From positions 1-16,658 of the forward strand of contig JAGWRJ010000630.1 in the NCBI GenBank assembly GCA_028869725.1: 16,658 bases of DNA. The letters are read 5' to 3'. Within the stretch, counting starts at the first letter, position 1. The number at the start of each line of letters is the position of its first letter. The notes beneath the pieces were generated by a model. It saw nothing but the letters and a program-made list of their open reading frames with translations. It did not search any database and was not told the DNA's origin. Of the stretch, positions 7,198 to 13,921 are shown one piece after another. A program made the translations under genes and the position numbers. This stretch comes from Alphaproteobacteria bacterium. GTDB lineage: Bacteria > Pseudomonadota > Alphaproteobacteria > Micropepsales > Micropepsaceae.

Positions 7198-8334
7198 ATG
7201 GACAGAAAAAAGGTACCGCAGATCGATGTCGACGCAGCTATTCGCGCCTATGACGCACGACCGATCACCGCGTCCCTGCCGCGCATGGGAATCGCCGGTG
7301 CGCTGACCATCACCGGCTTTGTCGTCGCTGTCTTCGGTAATCGTGCCGGCTGGCTCCCGGGTGGAACTATCACCGTTCTTGCTCTCTTTGCGTATCTGGG
7401 TCTCGTCAACACCATCGCCAATCGCGACAATGACGCCCTTGAGGCACAGCGTTGGCGGCGATTTCGCTCAGGCGGCATCCTCGGCATGGTTCTTGGAGCC
7501 GCGCTCGGCTTCGCGGTACTGAGTGACAGTGGACAACCGCCGATTGCCCTTTCGCTCGTCCTGACATTCATTGTGCTGCTGCCAGCGGTTGCAGGATTTG
7601 CTTTTGGCTATCTCAACCTGCGCCTGCGGGATCAGGGGGACAAGGCGAAGCTTGCCGCCAAACTGCGGACTGGGACGGCCGCCAAAACTGCGCCTTCCGG
7701 CAAAGGCCAGCATAAGCCGGCCACGACAAAGCTCTCCGGCACACAGGACACAGCGAAAATGCCCGCCGCCACGACGCTTCGCCCACAGACCCCGGCGGAT
7801 TTGGCAGCCTCTGACGAAGAGGCCGTAGGCTTTTTCTGGTTCGATTCACGCGTCATTTCCGAGATCGCGGACGGAAACTATGGCCGCTTTGTCTACGACA
7901 GGATGCTGCCCCTGCTTGCGCCGGCAAAGCAGAAGAGTCCAAAGGCGTGGTGTGTGCTCTATGACGGCGATTGCATGACCTCGGTCGACACGCTGCGCCT
8001 GTACTTCCGCGCGGAAGATGACGCTCTTCTCGATGGGGTCGCCGGACTTGGCGAAAACCTCTGCTACGTCGTCGCTGTGCGGGGCGCAGGAATTGCCGCG
8101 CCGCAGGCGCTCGATCAGACCATTCGCCTGAAGCAGGTTCCAGGTTACCTTGGACTGAGCATGCCGGCGTCAGGCAATCGCAGCCTTGAGGCGCTGGAAA
8201 GATGCCGGCTTGCGATGGCGCTGTCGATCGCCGGGCGCATCGATGGCGCAACATTCAGCCGGATCAGTTACGGCTTCCACACGGATGCGGAATTGAAGCT
8301 TATGGGATTTAAGGAGATCGCGCGGAAGCAGTGA
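7198..8334 (+). CDS. Membrane-anchored protein with C-terminal soluble domain, function unknown
   Basis: The 378-residue protein has four membrane segments in its first 140 residues (about 27-47, 52-74, 93-110 and 117-140). A Lys/Ala/Thr-rich flexible linker (145-200) leads to a compact C-terminal domain (205-378) with GFFWFDSRVISEIADGNYGR and WCVLYDGDCMTSVDTLRLYF. No known catalytic motif is visible. By the positive-inside rule the Lys/Arg-rich linker suggests the C-terminal domain is cytosolic. AAGGGGG lies upstream of the ATG at 7198. It is probably co-transcribed with the preceding membrane gene. Confidence 0.72.
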   Translation: MDRKKVPQIDVDAAIRAYDARPITASLPRMGIAGALTITGFVVAVFGNRAGWLPGGTITVLALFAYLGLVNTIANRDNDALEAQRWRRFRSGGILGMVLGAALGFAVLSDSGQPPIALSLVLTFIVLLPAVAGFAFGYLNLRLRDQGDKAKLAAKLRTGTAAKTAPSGKGQHKPATTKLSGTQDTAKMPAATTLRPQTPADLAASDEEAVGFFWFDSRVISEIADGNYGRFVYDRMLPLLAPAKQKSPKAWCVLYDGDCMTSVDTLRLYFRAEDDALLDGVAGLGENLCYVVAVRGAGIAAPQALDQTIRLKQVPGYLGLSMPASGNRSLEALERCRLAMALSIAGRIDGATFSRISYGFHTDAELKLMGFKEIARKQ

Positions 8335-8359
8335 CGCCCCTGTTCCGACAATGGCGTCA
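8332..8359. repeat. Inverted repeat overlapping the stop codon
   Basis: TGACGCC (8332-8338, containing the TGA stop) pairs perfectly with GGCGTCA (8353-8359) around a 14-nt loop. No T-run follows. It may be a weak or Rho-assisted transcript end for the membrane-protein operon. Confidence 0.3.
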
Positions 8360-8545
8360 TCCCTGAAGATAGCCATCGGGGGTCCGAACCAGATACTCAG
8401 ACCGTGTGCTCCAGTCTGACTGCGCGCAACTGTTGCGTCGACCCGTTGAGACCGCCCTGTATCTTGTTCACGTAGCGCCTCGGTGCTGCGGCGCCTGTCC
8501 CCAAGCCCCAGGATTGGCGGATTTTCGTCTTGAAAAGGATTTATC
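8360..8545. other. Intergenic boundary between housekeeping-like and accessory DNA
   Basis: No coding frame is supported here. It holds a short perfect palindrome, CGCAAC T GTTGCG (8425-8437), and the left copy of a 19-nt repeat (8454-8472) that recurs after the defence pair. Base composition drops toward A/T at about 8520, where the promoter of the next gene begins. Confidence 0.5.
8454..8472 (+). repeat. Left copy of 19-nt direct repeat flanking the rloAB pair
   Basis: GCCCTGTATCTTGTTCACG here matches GCCCTGTATTCTGTTCACG at 10669-10687 at 17 of 19 positions, in the same orientation. The two copies bracket the defence genes. They could be a module boundary, a recombination remnant or a dispersed repeat. 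Confidence 0.5.
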
Positions 8546-8573
8546 TTGACTTTTTGCGGATAGTCCGCAAAAA
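8546..8573 (+). promoter_or_regulatory. Promoter with perfect 10-bp-arm palindromic operator for rloAB
   Basis: TTGACT (8546-8551) is a good -35 box. It runs directly into a perfect inverted repeat: TTTTTGCGGA (8551-8560), spacer TAG, TCCGCAAAAA (8564-8573). The dyad occupies the spacer and the expected -10 position, where only an A-rich AAAAAT is seen. This is a classical repressor site. No regulator gene is adjacent, so the repressor would be one of the two proteins or encoded elsewhere. Confidence 0.6.
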
Positions 8574-8603
8574 TGGCACATATTTCCCCAGATGAGGGCG
8601 AAT

Positions 8604-9890
8604 GTGCTCCTAGAATTTAGCGTCTCAAACTATCGGTCGGTGCTTGAGCGTCAAACCCTAAGTTTAGTCGCGAGCCATTCGCGCGACCATGAGGAAAGCC
8701 ACGTATACACGCCGGAAGGTAAGCAACCGCGTGTGGTTCGTTCGGCAGTTATCTACGGCCCCAATGCGGCGGGTAAGAGTAACCTGATCCAGGCGGCGGC
8801 ATTTGCTCAGACATTCATCATCGCGTCCGCTCTGTTGCAGGAAGGACAGCCCATCAACGTTACGCCTTTCGCACTTTCGCAAAGGTCTTCAAGGGAGCCC
8901 AGCGAGTTCGAATTTCTCTTTGTGGAAGATGGCGTACGCTATCACTACGGGTTCGCGCTCAACTCGGAACGAGTGGTACGGGAATGGCTCGTCGCTTACC
9001 CCAAAGGCAAACAGCGCTGGTTTGAACGCGAATATGACGCCGACGCAGGGAAATACGCCTGGACTCTTGGCGACCACTTTCGCGGAGAACGCGCGCAGAA
9101 GAACACTTGGCGAGATTCGACGAGGTCAAACGCCTTATTCCTATCGGCAGCAGTTCAGCTCAACAACGAACAGTTGCGCCCTATATTTGGCTGGTTTCAA
9201 AATAAGCTGGGTGTGGTCACGCTTGCGAATAGCTTCAATCGACTTCTTTCAACCGAATTGCTCCGCGACCCGGAGCGCAAACATTTGCTCGATCAATTTA
9301 TTCGGGCGGCGGACGTCGGGATTGAACAACTAGAATATCGAGAAGAGCGTATCCAAAATGCGACGGTCATCAACATCAACCTGGCCGGTGCGGCCTTTCC
9401 GGTTTCCAATGCACCAACTCCTACGTTTCCGCTGATTGGACAGGTCATTGCCAGTCACAAGCTGATTGATGGAGATGGTATCGCGAAACTGAACTTCGAT
9501 TTCGCAGAATCTGATGGAACAAAAAAGCTCTTTGAGTATGCGGGCGCATGGATTAAGGCACTAAACGAAGGGGCAACACTTTTGGTCGATGAACTTGACC
9601 GCAGCCTACACCCTCTGATGACTCGCTTCCTGGTGCAGCTTTTTCACGATCAGAAAAGGAATGTGCGCGGCGCCCAGCTCATATTCACCACACATGACAC
9701 TACGCTGCTGGATGCGAAGTTCATACGCCGCGATCAAGTATGGTTCGTTGAAAAAGATCAGAACTCGTCCACGCACCTCTATTCGCTTTTGGAGTACAGC
9801 CCGAGAGCCGACGAAGCTCTGGAAAGAGGTTATCTCAAAGGCCGGTACGGTGCGATCCCCTTCTTGAGTCCACTGAACTTCGATGCCTAA
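8604..9890 (+). CDS. RloA/AbiLi-like AAA (ABC-type) ATPase, phage-defence pair
   Basis: The 428-residue ATPase belongs to the AAA_15/RloA group, the ATPase partner of RloB in AbiL-type abortive infection modules. It has Walker A GPNAAGKS (52-59), a degenerate signature ESDGTKKLF (302-310), Walker B LLVDEL (326-331) followed by RSLHP, and an H-loop histidine in TTHD (H364). The C-terminal KGRYGAIPF is typical of the group. I chose the GTG at 8604, not the ATG at 8592. GAGGG lies 5 nt before the GTG, and the resulting MLLEFSVSNYRS is the usual family N-terminus, while the ATG has no Shine-Dalgarno. The stop overlaps the rloB start by 8 nt. In known relatives the ATPase is thought to sense infection and control the partner; that role is inferred here. 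Confidence 0.88.
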   Translation: MLLEFSVSNYRSVLERQTLSLVASHSRDHEESHVYTPEGKQPRVVRSAVIYGPNAAGKSNLIQAAAFAQTFIIASALLQEGQPINVTPFALSQRSSREPSEFEFLFVEDGVRYHYGFALNSERVVREWLVAYPKGKQRWFEREYDADAGKYAWTLGDHFRGERAQKNTWRDSTRSNALFLSAAVQLNNEQLRPIFGWFQNKLGVVTLANSFNRLLSTELLRDPERKHLLDQFIRAADVGIEQLEYREERIQNATVININLAGAAFPVSNAPTPTFPLIGQVIASHKLIDGDGIAKLNFDFAESDGTKKLFEYAGAWIKALNEGATLLVDELDRSLHPLMTRFLVQLFHDQKRNVRGAQLIFTTHDTTLLDAKFIRRDQVWFVEKDQNSSTHLYSLLEYSPRADEALERGYLKGRYGAIPFLSPLNFDA

Positions 9891-10515
9891 GCGACACATC
9901 GCCCCGCTTCGCAGTCAGAAGTCGCTACGCCGAAGTGCAGGGCGGCGGCCACCCAAACCGCTCATGCTGATTGCATGTGAAGGACATACCGAGCGAAATT
10001 ATTTCGAAGCCGTGCGGCTGAAGCTCCAGTTAAGAAACTTAGAGATCGCGAGCGAAACAGGGCTGGATCCAGGTGCTTTGGTTCACTACGTCGAGCGCCG
10101 TGTGCGCGAGGAAGGGCCGTTCGAGCACATTATCTGCGCTTTCGACAAAGATTCGCACGCTCACTTCAGAGCGGCCCGCGCCCGCATCCGCGAATTGAAA
10201 TCCGGTCGAAAGCCACTCGCAATTCAAGAGGCAGTTACTGTTCCCTGCATTGAGTTTTGGTTTCTGCTACATTTTGAACAAACTACAAGTCCGTATCAGA
10301 GCAGCGCTGAAGTGATCGCCCGCATAAAGGCGGCTGGACACATTCCGGACTATGAAAAAGCTGATGCCAATATTTGCAGAACGTTGGTCGATCGAATGAA
10401 CGTAGCCATAGCAAATGCCGCTTGGCTGAGCGAACGAGCAGCAGCTGACGGGTTCGACAATCCATTCACTAATTTTCACGAAGTGCTTAAGCTGCTCAGA
10501 GGGCTGGCGGCGTAG
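9883..10515 (+). CDS. RloB/AbiLii-like TOPRIM-fold effector
   Basis: This 210-residue RloB-family protein (TOPRIM-like nuclease fold) carries CEGHTERNYF (32-41), whose Glu33 would be the catalytic acidic residue. FDKD (87-90) supplies D88 and D90. A conserved PCIEFWFLLHF (121-131) follows. The basic N-terminus (residues 4-25, ten Lys/Arg) may contact nucleic acid. Its ATG overlaps the end of the ATPase gene, so synthesis of the two proteins is coupled. RloB relatives act as the toxic partner of defence ATPases, probably by cutting nucleic acid on activation. All key acidic residues are present, so the pair appears intact. Confidence 0.87.
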   Translation: MPKRHIAPLRSQKSLRRSAGRRPPKPLMLIACEGHTERNYFEAVRLKLQLRNLEIASETGLDPGALVHYVERRVREEGPFEHIICAFDKDSHAHFRAARARIRELKSGRKPLAIQEAVTVPCIEFWFLLHFEQTTSPYQSSAEVIARIKAAGHIPDYEKADANICRTLVDRMNVAIANAAWLSERAAADGFDNPFTNFHEVLKLLRGLAA

Positions 10516-10622
10516 TGGACTGTCAATGCCGAGAGCACGCCGTCGAGAGTGTGCCAAATCCGGCAAATAAACAAATAAGGGACACCATATTCAGTTGTGA
10601 TCGGCTCTACCTAGTCGTCTAC

Positions 10623-10684
10623 GAACAGAATGCTAGGGCGGCAGGGTGTCGCGACCAGTGAACAATTTGCCCTGTATTCTGTTC
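10623..10684. repeat. Long hairpin, 9 + 5 bp stem
   Basis: GAACAGAAT (10623-10631) pairs with ATTCTGTTC (10676-10684), and AGGGC (10635-10639) with GCCCT (10669-10673). GCT and GT bulge between the two stems, and 29 nt form the loop. The right arm is most of the 19-nt repeat that also occurs at 8454, so the unit exists here in direct and inverted copies. Confidence 0.55.
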
Positions 10685-10687
10685 ACG
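10669..10687 (+). repeat. Right copy of 19-nt direct repeat flanking the rloAB pair
   Basis: GCCCTGTATTCTGTTCACG differs from the left copy (8454-8472) only by a CT/TC swap. A shorter relative, CTGTTCACG, occurs near 15636. Confidence 0.5.
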
Positions 10688-10818
10688 GGGATACTCATCT
10701 GCGCGGAGTTGAAGGCCCGGGCCAAAATGCCTGTAATGGGGTCATGTTGGCCGCCACCTATAGTATTACTTTATTGATTGTTATATGTAATTCATAACTT
10801 CCTGCAAATCCGTGCCTT

Positions 10819-11942
10819 ATGCGCGATATTGCATACGTGATTCCGCGGCACCTCAGACCGACCCTCGAAAACCGGCTCAAGCAATTTCCAGCCGTGGCGC
10901 TGCTTGGTCCGCGCCAATCAGGAAAAACTACCCTCGCTCTGGAATTGGCCGAGGAACGCGGCGACAAAGCCATTTATCTCGATCTGGAGAATCCGGCCGA
11001 CCGGCGCCGGCTCGATGATCCGGTCGCGTATTTGCGCGCGCAGCGCGGGCGGTTGGTCATTCTCGATGAGATACATCGCACCCCCGAGATTTTCGCAGTG
11101 TTGCGAAGCGATATCGACGCGCGGCGGCGCTCGATTTGTTGCGGCAATCGTCCGAAGGTCTTGCCAGACGCATCAGCTTTCTCGAATTGATGCCGCTCCA
11201 GCCGCAGGAGATTCTTCCGATAGAAGGCGCCGACGCGGCCGACAAGCTATGGCTGCGCGGTGGATTTCCGAGCAGCTTTCTCGCCGAAAGCGACCGTGAA
11301 AGCAGCCTGTGGCGCGCTGCCTTCATACGCTCCTATCTCGAACGCGATATTCCCCAGTTCGGCGTGAACGTTCCGGCCGAAACCATCGAACGCTTCTGGA
11401 CCATGCTGGCGCACACCCAAGGCAGCCTGTTCAACGCCCAACGCCTCGCGCAAAGCCTTGGCGTCGGCTGGCATGCGGTTTAGCATTGTCTCGGCCTGCT
11501 GGTCGATCTGCTGCTTGTTCGGCGGTTACAACCATGGACCGCCAATGCCGGCAAGCGGCTCGTCAAATCGCCAAAAATCTACCTGCGCGATTCCGGCCTG
11601 CTGTTTTCGCTGCTGAACTTGCCGACGCTCAACGACGCGCTGGGCCATCCGGTTGCCGGCGGGAGTTGGGAGGGATTTGCGGTGGAAGCGATCATCGCCG
11701 TCGCACCCGATGGAACGAAGCCCTATTTCTATCGCTCGGCGGCGGGCCACGAGATCGATCTCGTGCTCGAATTGGCGGCATCCCGTCGCTTTGCGTTCGA
11801 GTTCAAAAAGTCGCTCTCGCCATCGGTCGAAAAAGGTTTTCACGTCGCGTGCGCCGACATCCAAGCCAAGCGCAAGAGACTTGTCTATACGGGGCGCGAA
11901 GCATACCCGGGCGCGGGCGGCGTGGAAGTCATGCCGCTTCTG
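10819..11942 (+). pseudogene. AAA_14/DUF4143 ATPase, broken by deletion, nonsense codon and IS insertion
   Basis: Residues 1-104 form a normal AAA_14 start: Walker A GPRQSGKT (30-37) and Walker B LVILDEI (79-85). At about 11130 the frame changes. The expected sensor-1 stretch (usually ...GRFLLLGSAS) is missing and the match resumes in another frame as LDLLRQSSEGLA, so roughly 15 codons were deleted with a frameshift. The second frame continues (ELMPLQPQEI, RSYLERDIPQFG) to an in-frame TAG at 11481-11483. It then resumes in the same frame as LLVDLLLVRRLQPW and a DUF4143 nuclease-like end with GHEIDLVLE and FEFKKS. An IS interrupts the last codons at 11942; the tail lies at 14819-14877. Intact homologues are ATPases of unclear role. 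This copy should not make a working protein. Confidence 0.85.
11935..11942 (+). repeat. Left 8-bp target-site duplication
   Basis: CGCTTCTG immediately before the left terminal repeat is repeated exactly after the right one (14819-14826). Eight bases is the usual duplication size for IS1-family insertion. If the terminal G/C is counted in the inverted repeat the duplication shrinks to 6 bp. Confidence 0.88.
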
Positions 11943-11960
11943 GGCACTGGTAAAGTTTGA
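11943..11960 (+). repeat. Left terminal inverted repeat
   Basis: GGCACTGGTAAAGTTTGA is the exact reverse complement of 14801-14818. Its final TGA supplies the new stop codon of the interrupted ATPase frame. Confidence 0.92.
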
Positions 11961-11983
11961 ATTTAGTAGCACACCGCGCATGG

Positions 11984-12011
11984 TTGCCACCTAATCCCTT
12001 AGTGGCATAAT
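11984..12011 (+). promoter_or_regulatory. Sigma-70-like promoter for the 53-residue gene
   Basis: TTGCCA (11984-11989) and CATAAT (12006-12011) are separated by 16 nt. The ATG of the next gene begins only 7 nt after the -10 box, which would give a leaderless transcript. It lies just inside the left end of the element. Confidence 0.6.
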
Positions 12012-12017
12012 GCACCC

Positions 12018-12179
12018 ATGCCCCAAGCATCCAAAGCGAAGAAGAAGCCCGTCCGCCACGTGAAGCCGGACGCCAGCCAATCGGCCCTGTCCGTAGTTGA
12101 GAGAGCTATCGGCGGAAAGCTAACGGATAGGCAGGCCGACAAATCAGCGGGCAAGAAGCGGACTCGTCACACAGTTTGA
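12018..12179 (+). CDS. Small basic protein (53 residues), element cargo, possibly leaderless
   Basis: The product begins MPQASKAKKKPVRHVKPDAS and ends with a second basic cluster (GKKRTRHTV). Between them is an ALSVVERAIGGKL segment that could form an amphipathic helix. Over a quarter of residues are Lys or Arg, so nucleic-acid binding is plausible but unproven. There is no Shine-Dalgarno; the start lies 7 nt after a good -10 box. It converges on the HTH gene, 22 nt away. A short palindrome at 12175-12187 (TTTGAT A ATCAAA) spans its stop. I know of no named family. Confidence 0.55.
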   Translation: MPQASKAKKKPVRHVKPDASQSALSVVERAIGGKLTDRQADKSAGKKRTRHTV

Positions 12180-12201
12180 TAATCAAAACATGGGACGTGT
12201 C

Positions 12202-12729
12202 CTAAGCCGCTTCCGTAGCGATTTCCTCTAGATGCTTCGCAAAGCGATCATGTGGGATGCCGCCGCGCGTGATGATATTTGCTTCACGCACTAGCCGCGC
12301 TTCAAGAACAACGTCCGCCCCGATTTTGTCGTGCTTATGCATCCACCTTGTAACATCTACCCAATCCCAAAGGGGACTTTCCGAGGTAACGCGCGCGACA
12401 GGAGCCGGGAATCCTTCGGCGCGCTCGCCCTTGCAGTAGAGTGATATCGCCGCTTTGGACATTCCAGATCGCTGCGCGATGTCCGAAAGGTTCACCAAGT
12501 GATCCGGCTCAAATCGTTCCACCTTTGCGCCCGCCTTGTGAACATTGGCAAAAGCGGACGCGATGGCGTGCGCGAAGCTTCGGGACTCTCGCGAAAACTC
12601 AAGAATGATGAGGCCCTTCTGAAACGAAATGGTCGCGTCGTCGCATCCCGCTTCAAAGAAGCGGTCCTCAAAGTCATCCGCGTTAGGATTTGGTCCCGAC
12701 GCGATGATCGCGAACTGATACGTCTTCAT
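12202..12729 (-). CDS. HTH DNA-binding protein, partner of the HicA-like gene
   Basis: The 175-residue protein has an N-terminal alpha/beta region (MKTYQFAIIASG, then EAGCDDATISF and an AIASAFANVHKAG helix). A helix-turn-helix at about 78-101 (LVNLSDIAQRSGMSKAAISL) is followed by GFPAPVARV and an LWDWVDVTRWM segment. The layout is common in proteobacteria for small proteins encoded beside HicA-like genes, where the HTH member would be the antitoxin or repressor. That role is inferred. GGAG lies 7 nt before its ATG. The start lies inside the upstream HicA-like gene (47-nt overlap), so the two are one translational unit. It probably binds the dyad at 12988-13009. Confidence 0.75.
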   Translation of the reverse strand: MKTYQFAIIASGPNPNADDFEDRFFEAGCDDATISFQKGLIILEFSRESRSFAHAIASAFANVHKAGAKVERFEPDHLVNLSDIAQRSGMSKAAISLYCKGERAEGFPAPVARVTSESPLWDWVDVTRWMHKHDKIGADVVLEARLVREANIITRGGIPHDRFAKHLEEIATEAA

Positions 12730-12964
12730 TTCCGTTCTCCGGGTGAGAGTGCGCGCAGCGGTTTACAGCCCGCAAAATGTCTTTCGCGTGATTCTCGCCG
12801 TTCTTTGGAGTTGACCAGACCGAGATTTGGCACCCTTCCCGATCATTCTTCGGGCACAGGAGTCTCCCCCAGCCATGGCCATTTCCCTTGATGAACCGCC
12901 AACCACGCGACTCAGCATCCGAAACCGCAGCCTCAACCTCCTTGTTGGGGTGACGCGGCCTCAC
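12683..12964 (-). CDS. HicA-like small protein, putative toxin
   Basis: The 93-residue product starts HPNKEVEAAVSDAESRGWRF and continues with GNGHGWGRLLCP (27-38), where H30 matches the position of the HicA active-site histidine (G-x-H in a dsRBD-like fold). C37, C45, H59 and C70 follow, with SVWSTPKNGENHAKDI between them; this Cys/His set is not typical of short HicA and could bind a metal. A tail of about 20 residues overlaps the start of the HTH gene. The GTG start lies about 14 nt after a strong -10 box, which leaves a very short leader. HicA proteins are mRNA interferases, but activity here is inference and a pure regulatory role is possible. Confidence 0.68.
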   Translation of the reverse strand: MRPRHPNKEVEAAVSDAESRGWRFIKGNGHGWGRLLCPKNDREGCQISVWSTPKNGENHAKDILRAVNRCAHSHPENGNEDVSVRDHRVGTKS

Positions 12965-12977
12965 AGCGGACGTCCCC

Positions 12978-13005
12978 TATATACGCCGGTGTAAACAGTT
13001 GTCAA
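12978..13005 (-). promoter_or_regulatory. Strong promoter for the HicA-like/HTH pair
   Basis: On the minus strand TTGACA (13005-13000) and TATATA (12983-12978) are 16 nt apart, close to consensus at both boxes. Transcription would start around 12971, only about 6 nt before the GTG at 12964. Confidence 0.72.
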
Positions 13006-13009
13006 CACC
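12988..13009. promoter_or_regulatory. Operator-like dyad over the -35 box
   Basis: The 22-bp site reads GGTGT-nn-ACA-nn-TGT-nn-ACACC, 16 of 22 bases symmetric. It covers the -35 hexamer and most of the spacer. A repressor bound here would block RNA polymerase. The HTH protein of the same transcript is the obvious candidate, as in toxin-antitoxin autoregulation. Confidence 0.55.
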
Positions 13010-13063
13010 TTCTCATTCCTTCTATGCCCGGTAGATTGAAAAAATGTGAATGCTTCCAATGAC

Positions 13064-13819
13064 TCACGGAGTTTCTTCCTCGGCGTCAGGCCGGGTTGCG
13101 CTCCCGGCAGGCCGCAACAAAACCTTCAAGGCATTGATCGCGCGAACCAATTCGTCCGCTCTTTCTGGACTGCTAAGAAGTCCAGAAACTTCGATGCCAG
13201 CCCCTGTAAACGACACTCGAAAAGGCTCTCCGCTTGCTGGTGTGAACACCGTTTCGTGCGGCTGCCGAACGGAAGGTTTTCCATGGGTTGCGGGCTGCAT
13301 CGCCGACCTCTCTTGATGCCTTTGCCCTCCGGTTGGAGTAGCACTAGCACTGTAATCCGAGCCCTCCTGTGCTACAAGGTCCATAGTCTCTCGGTAAGCT
13401 TCTATAACCCGGTCAACCGCGTCAGTGGCGAACTGGCGGCGGATCAGGTAGGCGCGAAGGTTCTCATCACTTGGCCGTTCACCCTCCCATTCATTGAAGA
13501 TTTCCTGAAAAATTCCCGGTTTGAATGCCGCTTCTCTGATGGCCGAGGCGCGGTCATCCCCCTTTCCGGGGTATAGGATAGAGATCGCCAGCGGAGATAC
13601 TTTAAGCTTATTCCCCTGTGCTTCATCCAATAGCCCGTACTTAAGAAGGGCAGAGATCGCCTTTAGCGACCCACCATTTAGACCGTTGTACCCTAGATGC
13701 TTCGCGATCACTTCTTTTGGGGCCGAAAGGTGCTGCTCGGCCTCGTGGATGGTCCGAATGCGGCTTAGAGCTTCATTCAAGCCGAATGCGGGGTAGTTTG
13801 GACTCCTGACCCGAGCCAT
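13064..13819 (-). CDS. Conserved-looking cargo protein with winged-helix-like N-terminus, function unknown
   Basis: The 251-residue protein begins MARVRSPNYPAFGLNEALSR. It contains VIAKHLGYNGLNGGSLKAIS (37-56) and a LLKYGLLDE stretch (58-66), a helix pattern like a winged helix. A helical segment (90-150) follows. After a Ser/Thr/Gln-rich linker (150-190) comes a small C-terminal domain with VSFTGAGIEVSGLLSSPER (202-220) and a terminal helix. I recall similar RSPNYP... proteins as uncharacterised but cannot assign a role; DNA binding is a guess. The ATG at 13819 has GGAG 7 nt upstream, the same context as the HTH gene. An in-frame start 18 codons earlier overlaps the promoter and is less likely. 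It is divergent from the transposase. Confidence 0.72.
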   Translation of the reverse strand: MARVRSPNYPAFGLNEALSRIRTIHEAEQHLSAPKEVIAKHLGYNGLNGGSLKAISALLKYGLLDEAQGNKLKVSPLAISILYPGKGDDRASAIREAAFKPGIFQEIFNEWEGERPSDENLRAYLIRRQFATDAVDRVIEAYRETMDLVAQEGSDYSASATPTGGQRHQERSAMQPATHGKPSVRQPHETVFTPASGEPFRVSFTGAGIEVSGLLSSPERADELVRAINALKVLLRPAGSATRPDAEEETP

Positions 13820-13849
13820 TTTGTTCTCCGGCTGGTTTAACTTCTTACC

Positions 13850-13878
13850 CATATAGGATACCGTATAACTCAAGTCAA
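13850..13878 (-). promoter_or_regulatory. Promoter for the 251-residue cargo gene
   Basis: On the minus strand TTGACT (13878-13873) and TATATG (13855-13850) have the ideal 17-nt spacer. This gives a leader of about 25 nt with GGAG before the ATG at 13819. It reads away from the transposase. Confidence 0.7.
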
Positions 13879-13921
13879 GCTATTTCGTGCGCCATTTCAA
13901 TTTTAGCTTCTATAGCATCAT

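Larger units (their letters stand above)
10516..10818. other. Non-coding gap with repeats after rloAB
   Basis: I see no gene in these 303 nt. It contains a CGGCAA...GGGACAC motif (10562-10597) similar to one at 15551-15597, a long hairpin (10623-10684), and the right copy of the 19-nt repeat (10669-10687). A very A/T-rich tract (about 10757-10800) likely holds the promoter of the decayed ATPase. Within it GTTAT (10779-10783) and ATAAC (10793-10797) form a small dyad. Confidence 0.5.

Noticed and set aside
8592..8594. ATG as start of the RloA-like gene
   Set aside because: It has no Shine-Dalgarno; the GTG 12 nt later has GAGGG and gives the usual family N-terminus.
11136..11483. Separate gene of 115 codons
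   Set aside because: Its sequence is the middle part of the AAA_14/DUF4143 protein and continues in the same frame after a single TAG, so it is a piece of the pseudogene.
13046..13576. Plus-strand frame of 176 codons inside the element
   Set aside because: It is antisense to the 251-residue cargo gene, which has a promoter, ribosome site and sensible composition.
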